From Anthonomus grandis grandis (taxonomy: Eukaryota; Arthropoda; Insecta; Coleoptera; Curculionidae), in the NCBI RefSeq assembly GCF_022605725.1, contig NC_065546.1:46000227-46064226 (forward strand): DNA of 64,000 bases. Reading direction: 5' to 3'. Positions 42,301-53,305 of this stretch are shown one piece after another. The translations under genes were made by a program, and so were the position numbers. Under the pieces are notes generated by a model. That model searched no databases, was not told the DNA's origin, and saw nothing but the letters and a program-made list of their open reading frames with translations. Within the stretch, counting starts at the first letter, position 1. Each line of letters starts with the position of its first letter.

Positions 42301-44919
42301 AATTGAATTATCTGTGTCTAATGTGCCCTTTAGTGTCATATGCCCTAACGATTCATAATTTTCCATAAACTCAATATATTGGTTTCTTAGTGTTTCGTTT
42401 CTATTTAATCTTTTTTCTAAGCTATTAAATCTTTTTAACGCTGTAATTTTCGAGTTTCCCAACCTATCTTTATCTTCTTCTAAAAAGGGATATTTTACTA
42501 TAAATGAACCGTCTTTATTTTGTTTCGTGGTATTTTTAAAATATTCTTCGCAGAACTGTTCGTTTTTTGATAATATATTTTTTGCTTCTAGCTCTTCAAT
42601 TTTCCAAAATTTAAGTAAAGAGTCTTGTAATTGTTTATTTGAAATCTTTGTAGCTACATTACACACTTGCCTTTGGTACATATCAGTATTTAAATTTAAA
42701 TTCCCCGTTAATATCCATCCTAAAACCGTTTCTTTTAAAATTGGCATGTTTTTACCTAATTTTATAATACCCTCTTGTAGCAAATCAAAATAAATACCTG
42801 CTCCTAATAACAAGTCTATTTGTTTTGGTGTATTGAATTGCTCATCAGCTAAATCAAGATGTCTCGGGTATTGTATTTCCGATTTTTCAAATTTAAATAT
42901 CGGTAATTTTTCAGTTATTTGCGGCAAGACTAAGAATTGTACATCCATTTTAAAGCTATTAAATCGTGACTTAATTGTTGTTTTTGTTCTACTAGTAATT
43001 TTAGTTTCTATTTGGTTAATTCCCGATAAAGGAATGTCAATTCGTTCGCTTTTTAAATTTAATTCATTAAATAAAGATTGACTCATCAAATTACACTGCG
43101 ATCCTGAGTCTAATAGCGCGTTACATTTTATCCATTTATTTTGACTATCTTGAATCAAAACACATGAAGTCGAAAGCAGTACTTGATTTGTACTTAAAGT
43201 GGTGTACGTAAACATTCTTTGATTATTATCATTTAGTTCGTGTGGGTTTTCAACGTTCACTTTTGTATTTGAAACTTCACGATTATTTTTTATTTCCGGT
43301 TCCAATAAACCCTGACCTCGCGGCGCTTTATTATGCTGAATTTGTCTAAAATTTGGATTTGAATTCTGTGCAAAAACGCAAGGTGCGTTATCGCTCCGTG
43401 TTATGCCTGGAGTATAAAATGAGCGATTGTCACTATCATCTTGAGGATTATTTGAGAATTTAGCGTGTTGCTGAGGATACGTTTGAGCGAGCAAAGTCAT
43501 ATTTTTATTTTGGATCTGATTTTCATTAGTATGCAAAGAAGTATTATGCTTACGATTGCATATTTTGCATCCTCTTGATAAACAATTTACCTTTAAATGC
43601 CCTGGCCTTAAACAGTTACTACAGAGTTTATTTTTATTTATCTCAGCATATTTTTCTGAGATTGGAAGATTTTTGAAAATTGGACATGTAAAAATAGCAT
43701 GATTTTGTTTACAAATGAAACAAGAAAAATGTTGACCAAATTTGCCGGAGTATTGATTTGTTTGATTAAATTTGAAAGCCGAGTTTTTATTGTCGTTCGA
43801 GTAATTGTTATCTTGAAATTGGGTATTAGGACAAGAAACTAGTCTGTTACCCTTTTGTAAATATTTTTGTGCAACTTTATGTTGAGAATTTTGATTGTAC
43901 GAATTTTTATTTTGCGTATTAAATGATTTTTGAGTTTCTGTTACTTGAACAGCTTCTAGCGTGAAACATTTTTTGGTTAAAAATTCTTTTAATTGTTCTA
44001 AAGTTGGTAGTTGTTCGGTCTGTTTGTTTTCCCACTCTCGCTTAGTACGATCGTCTAATTTTTGCACTATGATTGGAATTAGAAGAACGTCCCACTGTCT
44101 CACAGGAAGTTTTAATTTTTCCAACGCGGCTAAATGTTGGTGTAATGTATCCAACAATTTTCGTAGATGAAAGGATGATTCCTTTTGTACGTTTGGGAGG
44201 TCAAATAGTATTTTATTTACGTGCGTGTTGATTATTGCTCTACGATTTTCATATCGCTTCATCAATAATTCAAAGGCGATAGTATAATTAACTGAGGTTA
44301 GCTCAATTGAATCGATTAATTTTTTCGCGTCGTCTTTACAGCATGATTTTAAAATTAACAATTTGTCGATGTCACTAATATCCTGCTTGTTACCTACGAT
44401 CGAAGAGAAAACGTCTTTAAAGCTATACCACGACTCATAATTACCGTGAAAAGAAGGAAGAGCAAAATCCGGAATCTTACTATTGGCAACAACGCGAACG
44501 CCTGCTTGTGACGATGAAGCCGCTGCCGCTGCCTCCGTCGCCAAATGACGCGGATCGGATGCTAATTTTTGCTGTGTAAGCGCAGTTTGAGCTAAAGAAA
44601 TAAGTTTTTTGGCTTGGGAAATTTGATTGTAAAAACATGATTCTGTATCTAAGCGATAATCTATTTCTGTTGAATCTAGAAACTCTAGGCGTGTTTGAGT
44701 TTTGTCAAATTCAGAGAAATCCTCTTCGACACTTTTTAGCCGACATTCGATTTGAAATTCATCTAAATTTAGAATCTCTTTTTCGCGTTCCTGATATAAA
44801 AATTCCACGAATCTGTTTAATCTATCCGTGATAACTTTTCTTGCGTGTTTTAATTCTAATATTTCGATTTCATTAGGATCAACATCCTCTGATGACTGTT
44901 TTGTTTTTCTACGAGACAT
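39301..44919 (-). CDS. BEL/Pao Gag-Pol polyprotein
   Basis: 1872 codons, one frame, with ATG at 44919. Gag-type region (DUF1759-like) about residues 150-330. Three zinc knuckles at about 400-463 (CFICKQNHAIFTC, CSNCLRPGHLKVNC, CKICNRKHNTSLH). Aspartic protease (A17 type) with LLDSGSQ, catalytic Asp about 604. Reverse transcriptase with LSADIKMMY (Asp about 942) and YMDD (1018-1021). RNase H with FCDSSE (about 1197), LPRLELLAA (Glu about 1240), FSDST (about 1270) and DNAADIISRG. Integrase with HHCC finger (His 1503 and 1508, Cys 1538 and 1541) and catalytic Asp about 1573 (GVDYAGP), Asp about 1639 (FSDNG) and Glu about 1693 (GGLWEAAVK). A C-terminal DNA-binding-like tail (VVLMDDNWPPLKW) follows. 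All expected catalytic residues are present. No separate envelope gene was seen. It would be expressed from the LTR at 45362-45704. Confidence 0.95.
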   Translation of the reverse strand: MSRRKTKQSSEDVDPNEIEILELKHARKVITDRLNRFVEFLYQEREKEILNLDEFQIECRLKSVEEDFSEFDKTQTRLEFLDSTEIDYRLDTESCFYNQISQAKKLISLAQTALTQQKLASDPRHLATEAAAAASSSQAGVRVVANSKIPDFALPSFHGNYESWYSFKDVFSSIVGNKQDISDIDKLLILKSCCKDDAKKLIDSIELTSVNYTIAFELLMKRYENRRAIINTHVNKILFDLPNVQKESSFHLRKLLDTLHQHLAALEKLKLPVRQWDVLLIPIIVQKLDDRTKREWENKQTEQLPTLEQLKEFLTKKCFTLEAVQVTETQKSFNTQNKNSYNQNSQHKVAQKYLQKGNRLVSCPNTQFQDNNYSNDNKNSAFKFNQTNQYSGKFGQHFSCFICKQNHAIFTCPIFKNLPISEKYAEINKNKLCSNCLRPGHLKVNCLSRGCKICNRKHNTSLHTNENQIQNKNMTLLAQTYPQQHAKFSNNPQDDSDNRSFYTPGITRSDNAPCVFAQNSNPNFRQIQHNKAPRGQGLLEPEIKNNREVSNTKVNVENPHELNDNNQRMFTYTTLSTNQVLLSTSCVLIQDSQNKWIKCNALLDSGSQCNLMSQSLFNELNLKSERIDIPLSGINQIETKITSRTKTTIKSRFNSFKMDVQFLVLPQITEKLPIFKFEKSEIQYPRHLDLADEQFNTPKQIDLLLGAGIYFDLLQEGIIKLGKNMPILKETVLGWILTGNLNLNTDMYQRQVCNVATKISNKQLQDSLLKFWKIEELEAKNILSKNEQFCEEYFKNTTKQNKDGSFIVKYPFLEEDKDRLGNSKITALKRFNSLEKRLNRNETLRNQYIEFMENYESLGHMTLKGTLDTDNSIDNRSYFLPHTAVLRDSSLTTKCRVVFDASAKTNTDISLNDIILAGPTIQEDLFSILLRLRLRKHVLSADIKMMYRCVQIDSTERSYQQILWRKDSKEKIKVFELNTVTYGTSSAPFQATRCLLELSSQYQDKYPRTSEIIRKSFYMDDLFLSLDTEQEAIEVYHEISEILSSANFDLRKWSSNNKNILNYIVNNSNSQDENLVLFHDQKELKTLGIKWDPNEDVLKYAVTPYTNENKITKRNILSTIAQIFDPLGLIGPSIIKAKLIMQQLWHLKIDWDEDIPNDLKTAWLEFILQIDYLNKIRIPRQVLLTGIKNLELYGFCDSSEKAYGACVYVGSMNNNKNQIRLLTAKSRVAPLKKQSLPRLELLAAHLLAELIHKLQNILDMNISKITYFSDSTIVLSWLRIEPCHLKTFVANRVARITQISDVERWRHVRSKDNAADIISRGLNPKELSENYIWFNGPEFLKNNNVIEIPYLDNSDELPDLKLTLLLARESNTVKIDIDIFERFSSFIKLLRVFAYILRFKDRVLNKVTQSSIELTVTELTESQQKLIKLAQSESFPEEILRLNLGKTLNKNSKILSLRPFLDQHKIVRVGGRLSKSEITFNQGHPIILPYKHKLTDLIILDQHTKYLHAGTQNLLSIIRLTYWPINGKNAVKRIVKSCLKCYRNNPKPCKFLMGDLPSARVNPSKPFSNCGVDYAGPIYVKEGTLRRSKIVKTYLCIFVCFSTKAIHIELARDLTTQSFLNCLKRLCSRRGKPSDIFSDNGLNFIGANNQFLELYNTLNDCKHNETVSRFLSGDKIKWHFIPARSAHMGGLWEAAVKSVKFHLKRVIGDASLTYEEMYTVLVQIEACLNSRPLTPISTDPNDFQPLTPSHFLIGDSLASLPEENITDLQMTRLSRYQHMQQLYQQFWVRWSRDYLCQLQTRSKWKTDQDNSLKVGALVVLMDDNWPPLKWTMARIVDIHKGADNIVRVVSVRLPNGTVSKRAINKVCLLPIE

Positions 44920-45342
44920 GTTTTCTTTACTTTTTTTTAAATTTATTTACGAGAAAACGAGCTGTTTTTTGTCTAGATTTCGATAATAAAATGGCACTCA
45001 CAATCGATTAAACGATTAAATAATTTTATGTTCAATAAACGAGTTAAAGACGATACAACTTGTAAATTATAAACGATAAACGATGTACGATTTTTCCGTG
45101 ATTGTTATTTAAATATTTATTTATTTCGATATATAAATAAATATCCACATACGTTAATACGAGTTACGATAGTCTTAAAGTAAGTATATATACGAGAAAA
45201 TAATATAATAGAAGCTTGCTTTCTCTACTAGGATAGAACAATTTAGGAATTAGGTTAAATGCATTAAATTAAGAACGAGCTCACCCAATTGTTGTCTTCG
45301 TGTGTAGATCCATCCATACCATATTATTCCATAGGCGATATC

Positions 45343-45361
45343 ATCCGATTCGAAGTGACCA
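45343..45361 (-). other. primer binding site of the BEL/Pao element
   Basis: Immediately inside the 5' LTR the minus strand reads TGGTCACTTCGAATCGGA, starting with the TGG that pairs with tRNA CCA. It resembles a tRNA-Tyr 3' end apart from an extra A and two changes; the primer identity is uncertain. Confidence 0.55.
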
Positions 45362-45704
45362 TGTTTATTGGTCTGTGGAAACCAATTTCGTTGTCGTGAC
45401 GTGTTCGATTTTAATAATTTGAAGGACCACTACTTTAAACACTAATTTATTAAAGTAGAAATGTAAATCAGTTACATATGTATTATTTAAACTAATTATT
45501 ACAACTTATAAGAAAAACGTAAAACAAACGATTATAATTCATGCCATTGTTGCGTAACGTGAAGAGACGCTACTTTCGCGTCGGCGTGTTAAAGAGAAGT
45601 CTGGTCCCTTCCTTTCTTGCACGGAGCCGTCGATATAAGCTGCCCAGGTATACGCGGTTGCCAAGAGCTGCATAATGTTTTCGATAATCATATAGGCCTC
45701 AACA
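45362..45704 (-). promoter_or_regulatory. 5' LTR of the BEL/Pao element
   Basis: 343 bp, same sequence as 38906-39248. As the upstream LTR of a minus-strand element it should carry the promoter. About 440 bp separate it from the Gag-Pol ATG. Confidence 0.9.
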
Positions 45705-45709
45705 TAAAC
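45705..45709 (+). repeat. target-site duplication TAAAC, right copy
   Basis: TAAAC directly after the right LTR, matching 38901-38905. Confidence 0.9.
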
Positions 45710-47233
45710 TAAAGCAAAAAAACTAACCTTAACCTAATTTCTGACATGTTTTACTTCTATGAACAATTTTCAAGTCAAAAAAGTTAAATTTTGATTAAAA
45801 AAATTAAAATGTAAAGAAGTAGATTGGTTCCTTTTCCTGAAAAATGTATACGAAAAAAATATTTTATGAGTCATTTTGTATAGATTTGTACTGCATTTGA
45901 GTTTCTCCTGCCATATAAAAAATTATTAAAAAAATCTGTTTTCCAATTTTTTTCAATTCAATTTACACACTTTTTTAATATCATAATCTGGAAAAATTAG
46001 TGATTTTCCGAAAATTCCATGGTATCAAATTTAGAAAAAAATTTATATTTTTTTTATTAAATTTTTTAGCACTTTTTTATTCTACTTATATTTTATATTT
46101 ATCAACAAAATTTTTATTCTTTTAAAGCAAAAAAGACAATTTAATATTGCAGGTAGTTGATGCGATGCCTCGACTGTATTTTAATAAAAAAAAATGCATA
46201 AAAACACAATTAAATAAAAAAGGCAATGTTAAGGAAAAAAAAAATTGCTTTCAATAGAATTTTTTAAAATTACGATGACGCAAAAAAAGCATTAAATCAA
46301 ACGTTTAACAGTAACATTGACAATTTTATAAGCGTTAAATACCTTCAACTTCAACATATTTAATTTTAAAACAATATTACGAGGGGATTATTATAATCGT
46401 TTTTAAATATTATCCCTATTCTAAATGTTAACGCGCATCTCAAGAAGTATTAATTTAAACATTTTTTAAATGTTAACATATTATATGCAGGATTCCTAAT
46501 AAATGTGTTTAAATCTTTATAGTTTTTAACATAAAACTCCTCAAACAAATGTTTTTTTTCTTTAATTGAGTCAGCATTTTATTGCCATCTAAATTGGTTA
46601 CTAAGAATGCTTAACCAGATAAATATTGAAATTAATACTGTGATTAAAATGAGAGGAAAGTTTTTTTATAAGGGTACAATAAAACTGAAACAGAAAATTA
46701 TTTAAAGAACTAAATTAACACAAAAAGTCTGCAGACCATAAAAAGTTACATTTTACTTCCATCAGTCAGTTTAAAGTCAATTTTAGTTTCTTTTAATGAT
46801 ATGGTATATTAACTAACGACTAAAGGCAGTTTCATTTAGTTCCAGTCAGTTTTCTTTTCCTAGAGAAATCAAAATACTTAAAAATGTCTTCATTCACTTC
46901 TAGGTAGCTGAAGTCAATCTTGACTTTTTTCAGATACGTAAAGTTTTCCTTGTTTCCCTGCTTCAAAAGTTATTTACAATTTTAGTAATAGAAATAATTA
47001 AATAATATAATAAATAAATATAATATAATAATGCAATAAGGTAAGAATCAATTCAATTTCTAATTTCACTGGGCTAAGAAGTTAATTCACGTATGATGCG
47101 CACGAAAAGTGAAAGTAGAGACGCACGCATCCTCTACTGAGAACGTGGAGTCGTTCGGATGTGTTCGGGTGGATTCGGGTGAGTGAGGGGGGATAAGAAA
47201 ATTTTGCTTCGCTTAGAAGGTACTGTACAGAAT
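45710..47233. other. no gene seen; upstream region of a putative host promoter
   Basis: A+T-rich to about 47080, with nothing recognised. 47090-47215 becomes markedly GC-richer, with repeated GTTCGGGTG/TTCGGATG phrases and a GATGCGCACGAAAAG motif, consistent with a proximal promoter region. Confidence 0.4.
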
Positions 47234-47267
47234 TCAGTCTTCCTCGTGCAGCGGTAGAAGTAAGTCG
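47234..47267 (+). promoter_or_regulatory. core promoter: initiator plus DPE
   Basis: TCAGTC at 47234-47239 matches the arthropod initiator (TCAKTY) with A+1 at 47236. At exactly +28 to +32 (47263-47267) AGTCG matches the downstream promoter element RGWYV. No TATA box lies upstream. The spacing agreement and the GC-rich upstream region support a real RNA polymerase II start, but it is a prediction. Confidence 0.6.
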
Positions 47268-47356
47268 GAATAGTTGTGGTTCCTGTGGTGTTATTGTGTC
47301 AGTGTTTTTTATTGTGTGTTTTTATTGTGGTTCCTGTACAGTTGGAGGAGTAAAAG
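47236..47356 (+). other. putative non-coding first exon of a host gene
   Basis: From the predicted start to AAAAG|GTAAGT, a consensus 5' splice site at 47357. The 121 bases contain no ATG, as expected of a 5' untranslated exon. No downstream exon was identified on this strand, so the gene product is unknown. The putative intron runs into the satellite array. Confidence 0.5.
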
Positions 47357-48039
47357 GTAAGTACTGAATTTTTCTTGCATGCAATTTATTTTGTACTATA
47401 AATGTTTAAAATCGAGGCTCGAAATTTTATTAGTGGCAACTCTGGAGTAAATTTATTCGCTAAATTTACTTGAAGAATAAGAATATAACATTTTAGTATC
47501 AAACTTATTATAGATTTATTCACATGTACATGAAATAACTCAAAAGTATCATAATTTTATGAAACTTCGCTAAAAGAGTCAAAGATTTTTGAAAAGTTTC
47601 TTGTGGATTTATTCGCTAAATTCGCAGTCATATTAAGGGGTTATAAGACAAATACAGATTTTAATATTTTTTCTTAATTTTCTTTTAAACTAAATGTTAT
47701 TTAGGGAAATTTATTCGTTAAATTCCCACCTTTTAGAACAAACAAACATTTTTACAAATTTTTCATTTCTCAAAAGCTTCTTGTGAATTTATTCGCTAAA
47801 TTCACAATTAAATAAAACTAATAAGGGCGTAACATATAAAAATTAAAGTTCTCATATTTTCTCATTAAAATATTCCGATGAGTTTATTCGCTAAATTCAC
47901 ATTTACACGAAATCACTATGAGACTATAAGAAAATTACGGATTTTAATAAATTCTTAAATTTTTTCTAAACTAAATGTAATTCAGGGAAATTTATTCGCT
48001 AAATTTCCACCTTTAAGAATAGTCGAACATTTTTACAAT

Positions 48040-48119
48040 GTTACAGTGTCAGTGTTTTATTGTGGTGTTTTTTAGTGTGTGTTCTTATTGTGGTTCCTGT
48101 ATAGTTCGAGAAGTGAAAG
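48040..48119 (+). repeat. duplicate of the exon-1 end and splice donor inside the array
   Basis: GTGTCAGTGTTTTATTG ... TTCTTATTGTGGTTCCTGTA ... GAAAG|GTAAGTAC resembles 47298-47356 and its donor, and similarity continues about 70 bases into the intron (GCATGCAATTTATTTTGTA). The two donors are 763 bp apart. It is either an alternative exon or a relic carried by early array duplication. Confidence 0.8.
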
Positions 48120-48799
48120 GTAAGTACGGAATTTTTCTTTTCCAATTGCATGCAATTTATTTTGTATTAAAGCTATTTAAAATCGAAGCAAAAGAAGGAA
48201 ATAATTAAGTAAATTTATTCGCTAAATTCACAATACATATGAAATAACTCAGCGGATGTAATGCAAGTATAAAATTTTGTGAACATTCGCAAAATGTTCT
48301 AAAAGAGTCAAAGATCTTTGAAAAGTTCTTTGTGAATTTATTCACTAAATTCACATTTAAATAAAAAAATTCTAGCAACAATAAAAGCTTTTCGAATTTT
48401 AAAATGTGTTAAACTTAAATTACTTTTTTATATTAATTAATGTATATTCAATCGGAAAATTTTTATTTGCATGTTTATTTACCATTGGATATTGGATTCA
48501 CGTTAAGGGAAAATAAAATAAATTATGTGAATTTATTCGCAAAATTCACATTTACATGAAATCACAAAGGGGCTATAAAACAAATACAGATTTTAATAAA
48601 TTCTAATATTTATTCAATTTTTTTTAAACTAAATTAATTTAAGGAAATTTATTCGCTAAATTTTCACCTTTTAAAACACTCAAACAGTTTTACAAATTTT
48701 CATTTTTCAAAAGTTTCTTGTGGATTTATTCGCTAAATTCGCAATCACACTAAGGGGTTATAAAACAATTACAAATTCTAATAAATTCTTAAATTTTCA

Positions 48800-50330
48800 A
48801 TTTTTTTTTAAATAAATATTGTTTAGGGAAATTTATTCGCTAAATTTCCACCTTTTAAAACACTCAAACACTTTTACAAATTTTCATTTCTCAAAAGTTT
48901 TTTGTGAATTTATTCGCTAAATTCACAGTCACACTAAGGGGTTATAAAACAATTACGGATTCTAATAAATTCTTAAATTTTCAATTTTTTTTTTAAATAA
49001 TTATTGTTTAGGGAAATTTATTCGCTAAATTTCCACCTTTTAAGACACTCAAACACTTTTACAAATTTTCATTTCTCAAAAGTTTCTTGTGGATTTATTC
49101 GCTAAAATCGCAGTCACATTAAGGGGTTATAAAACAATTAGGGATTCTAATAAATTCTTAAATTTTCAATTTTTTTTTTTTATAAATATTATTTAGGGAA
49201 ATTTATTCGCTTAATTTCCACCTTTCAAAACACTTAAACACTTTTACAAATTTTCATTTCTCAAAAGTCTCTTGTGGATTTATTCGCTAAATTCGCAGTC
49301 AAACTAAGGGGTTATAAAACAATTACGAATTCTAATAAATTCTTAAATTTTCAATTTCTTTTTTAACTAAATATTGTTTAGGGAAATTTATTCGCTAAAT
49401 TTCCACCTTTTAAGACACTCAAACACTTTTACAAATTTTCATTTCTCAAAAGTTTCTTGTGGATTTATTCGCTAAAATCGCAGTCACATTAAGGGGTTAT
49501 AAAACAATTAGGGATTCTAATAAATTCTTAAATTTTCAATTTTTTTTTTAAATAAATATTATTTAGGGAAATTTATTCGCTTAATTTCCACCTTTCAAAA
49601 CACTTAAACACTTTTACAAATTTTCATTTCTTAAAAGTCTCTTGTGGATTTATTCGCTAAATTCGCAGTCACACTAAGGGGTTATAAAACAATTACGAAT
49701 TCTAATAAATTCTTAAATTTTCAATTTCTTTTTTAAATAAATATTGTTTAGGGAAATTTATTCGCTAAATTTCCACCTTTTAAGACACTCAAACACTTTT
49801 ACAAATTTTCATTTCTCAAAAGTTTCTTGTGGATTTATTCGCTAAAATCGCAGTCACATTAAGGGGTTATAAAACAATTAGGGATTCTAATAAATTCTTA
49901 AATTTTCAATTTTTTTTTTAAATAATTATTGTTTAGGGAAATTTATTCGCTAAATTTCCACCTTTTAAGACACTCAAACACTTTTACAAATTTTCATTTC
50001 TCAAAAGTTTCTTGTGGATTTATTCGCTAAATTCGCAGTCACACTAAGGGGTTATAAAACAATTACGAATTCTAATAAATTCTTAAATTTTCAATTTCTT
50101 TTTTAAATAAATATTGTTTAGGGAAATTTATTCGCTAAATTTCCACCTTTTAAAACACTCAAACACTTTTACCAATTTTCATTTCTCAAAAGTTTCTTGT
50201 GGATTTATTCGCTAAATTCGCAGCCACACTAAGGGCTTATAAAACAATTAGGGATTCTAATAAATTCTTAAATTTTCAATTTTTTTTTTTAAATAAATAT
50301 TATTTAGGGAAATTTATTCGCTAAATTTCC
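48800..50330 (+). repeat. higher-order repeat, 10-monomer period, copy 1
   Basis: This segment is about 99% identical by eye to the segment 1842 bp to its right (50642-52172). Marker variants at the same offset: TTTTTGTGAATTTATTCGC (gtgaa at 48904 and 50746), the CGCTTAATTTCC variant, and AAGGGCTTAT (50231 and 52073). Confidence 0.9.
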
Positions 50331-50641
50331 ACCTTTTAAAACACTTTTACAAATTTTCATTTCTCAAAAGTCTTTTGTGGATTTATTCGCTAAATTCGCA
50401 GTCACACTAAGGGGTTATAAAACAATTACAGATTCTAATAAATTCTTAAATTTTCAATTTTTTTTTAAATAAATATTGGTTTGGGGAAATTTATTTGCTA
50501 AATTTCCACCTTTTAAAACACTCAAACACTTTTACAAATTTTCATTTCTCAAAAGTTTCTTGTGGATTTATTCGCTAAATTCGCAGTCACACTAAGGGGT
50601 TATAAAACAATTAGGGATTCTAATAAATTCTTAAATTTTCA

Positions 50642-52172
50642 ATTTTTTTTTAAATAAATATTGTTTAGGGAAATTTATTCGCTAAATTTCCACCTTTTAA
50701 AACACTCAAACACTTTTACAAATTTTCATTTCTCAAAAGTTTTTTGTGAATTTATTCGCTAAATTCACAGTCACACTAAGGGGTTATAAAACAATTACGG
50801 ATTCTAATAAATTCTTAAATTTTCAATTTTTTTTTTAAATAATTATTGTTTAGGGAAATTTATTCGCTAAATTTCCACCTTTTAAGACACTCAAACACTT
50901 TTACAAATTTTCATTTCTTAAAAGTTTCTTGTGGATTTATTCGCTAAAATCGCAGTCACATTAAGGGGTTATAAAACAATTAGGGATTCTAATAAATTCT
51001 TAAATTTTCAATTTTTTTTTTTTATAAATATTATTTAGGGAAATTTATTCGCTTAATTTCCACCTTTCAAAACACTTAAACACTTTTACAAATTTTCATT
51101 TCTCAAAAGTCTCTTGTGGATTTATTCGCTAAATTCGCAGTCAAACTAAGGGGTTATAAAACAATTACGAATTCTAATAAATTCTTAAATTTTCAATTTC
51201 TTTTTTAACTAAATATTGTTTAGGGAAATTTATTCGCTAAATTTCCACCTTTTAAGACACTCAAACACTTTTACAAATTTTCATTTCTCAAAAGTTTCTT
51301 GTGGATTTATTCGCTAAAATCGCAGTCACATTAAGGGGTTATAAAACAATTAGGGATTCTAATAAATTCTTAAATTTTCAATTTTTTTTTTAAATAAATA
51401 TTATTTAGGGAAATTTATTCGCTTAATTTCCACCTTTCAAAACACTTAAACACTTTTACAAATTTTCATTTCTTAAAAGTCTCTTGTGGATTTATTCGCT
51501 AAATTCGCAGTCACACTAAGGGGTTATAAAACAATTACGAATTCTAATAAATTCTTAAATTTTCAATTTCTTTTTTAAATAAATATTGTTTAGGGAAATT
51601 TATTCGCTAAATTTCCACCTTTTAAGACACTCAAACACTTTTACAAATTTTCATTTCTCAAAAGTTTCTTGTGGATTTATTCGCTAAAATCGCAGTCACA
51701 TTAAGGGGTTATAAAACAATTAGGGATTCTAATAAATTCTTAAATTTTCAATTTTTTTTTTAAATAATTATTGTTTAGGGAAATTTATTCGCTAAATTTC
51801 CACCTTTTAAGACACTCAAACACTTTTACAAATTTTCATTTCTCAAAAGTTTCTTGTGGATTTATTCGCTAAATTCGCAGTCACACTAAGGGGTTATAAA
51901 ACAATTACGAATTCTAATAAATTCTTAAATTTTCAATTTCTTTTTTAAATAAATATTGTTTAGGGAAATTTATTCGCTAAATTTCCACCTTTTAAAACAC
52001 TCAAACACTTTTACCAATTTTCATTTCTCAAAAGTTTCTTGTGGATTTATTCGCTAAATTCGCAGTCACACTAAGGGCTTATAAAACAATTAGGGATTCT
52101 AATAAATTCTTAAATTTTCAATTTTTTTTTTTAAATAAATATTATTTAGGGAAATTTATTCGCTAAATTTCC
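50642..52172 (+). repeat. higher-order repeat, 10-monomer period, copy 2
   Basis: Partner of 48800-50330 at offset 1842 bp (10 x 184.2). A handful of single-base differences were seen, for example CAGCCACACT versus CAGTCACACT. Confidence 0.9.
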
Positions 52173-52199
52173 ACCTTTTAAAACACTCAAACACTTTTA

Positions 52200-53010
52200 C
52201 AAATTTTCATTTCTCAAAAGTTTCTTGTGGATTTATTCGCTAAATTCGCAGTCACACTAAGGGGTTATAAAACAATTCGGGATTCTAATAAATTCTTAAA
52301 TTTTCATTTTTTTTTTTAAATAAATATTATTTAGGGAAATTTATTTGCTAAATTTCCACCTTTTAAAACACTTAAACACTTTTACAAATTTTCATTTCTC
52401 AGAACTTTCTTGTGGATTTATTCGCTAAATTCGCATTCACACTAAGGGGTTATAAAACAATTAGGGATTCTAATAAATTATTAAATTTTCAATTTTTTTT
52501 AAAATAAATATTGTTAAGGGAAATTTATTCGCTAAATTTCCACCTTTTAAGACACTCAAACACTTTTACAAATTTTCATTTTTTAAAAGTTTCTTGTGGA
52601 TTTATTCGCTAAATTCGCAGTCACATTAAGGGGTTATAAAACAATTACAAATTCTAATAAATTCTTAAATTTTCAATTTTTTTTTTAAATAAATATTGTT
52701 TAGGGAAATTTTTTCGCTAAATTTCCACCTTTTAAAACACTCAAACACTTTTACAAATTTTCATTTCTCAAAAGTTTCTTGTGGATTTATTCGCTAAATT
52801 CGCAGTCACACTAAGGGGTTATAAAACAATTAGGGATTTTAATAAATTCTTAAATTTTCAATTTTTTTTTAAATAAATAATGTTTAGGGAAATTTATTCG
52901 CTAAATTTCCACCTTTTAAAACACTCAAACACTTACAAATTTTCATTTGTCAAAAGTTTCTTGTGGATTTATTCGCTAAATTCGCAGTCACACTAAGTGT
53001 TTATAAAACA
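52200..53010 (+). repeat. higher-order repeat, 6-monomer period, copy 1
   Basis: Matches 53306-54116 at offset 1106 bp (6 x 184.3). Markers: ACAATTCGGGATT (attcgg at 52275 and 53381), TTTTTTCGCTAAATTTCC (52711 and 53817), CACTAAGTGTTTAT (52991 and 54097). Confidence 0.9.
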
Positions 53011-53305
53011 ATTACGGATTCTAATAAATTCTTAAATTTTCAATTTTTTTTTAAAATAAATAATGTTTAGGGAAATTTATTCGCTAAATTTCCACCTTTT
53101 AAAACACTGAAACTTTTTTACAAATTTTCATTTCTCAAAAGTTTCTTGTGGATTTATTCGCTAAATTCGCAGTCACACTAAGGGGTTATAAAACAATTAG
53201 GGATTCTAATAAATTCTTAAATTTTCAATTTTTTTTTTAAATAAATATTATTTAGGGAAATTTATTCGCTAAATTTCCACCTTTTAAAACACTGAAACTT
53301 TTTTA

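Larger units (their letters stand above)
38906..45704 (-). mobile_element. BEL/Pao LTR retrotransposon, apparently intact
   Basis: Two 343-bp LTRs (38906-39248 and 45362-45704) that look identical, each TG...CA, flanked by a 5-bp TAAAC duplication, enclose one uninterrupted Gag-Pol gene on the minus strand. Total length is 6799 bp. Identical LTRs mean a very recent insertion. It is the only element in the window with no visible inactivating lesion. Confidence 0.95.

Noticed and set aside
41225..44831. Plus-strand frames of 60-88 codons within the BEL/Pao element
   Set aside because: They lie antisense to the intact Gag-Pol frame and have no motifs.
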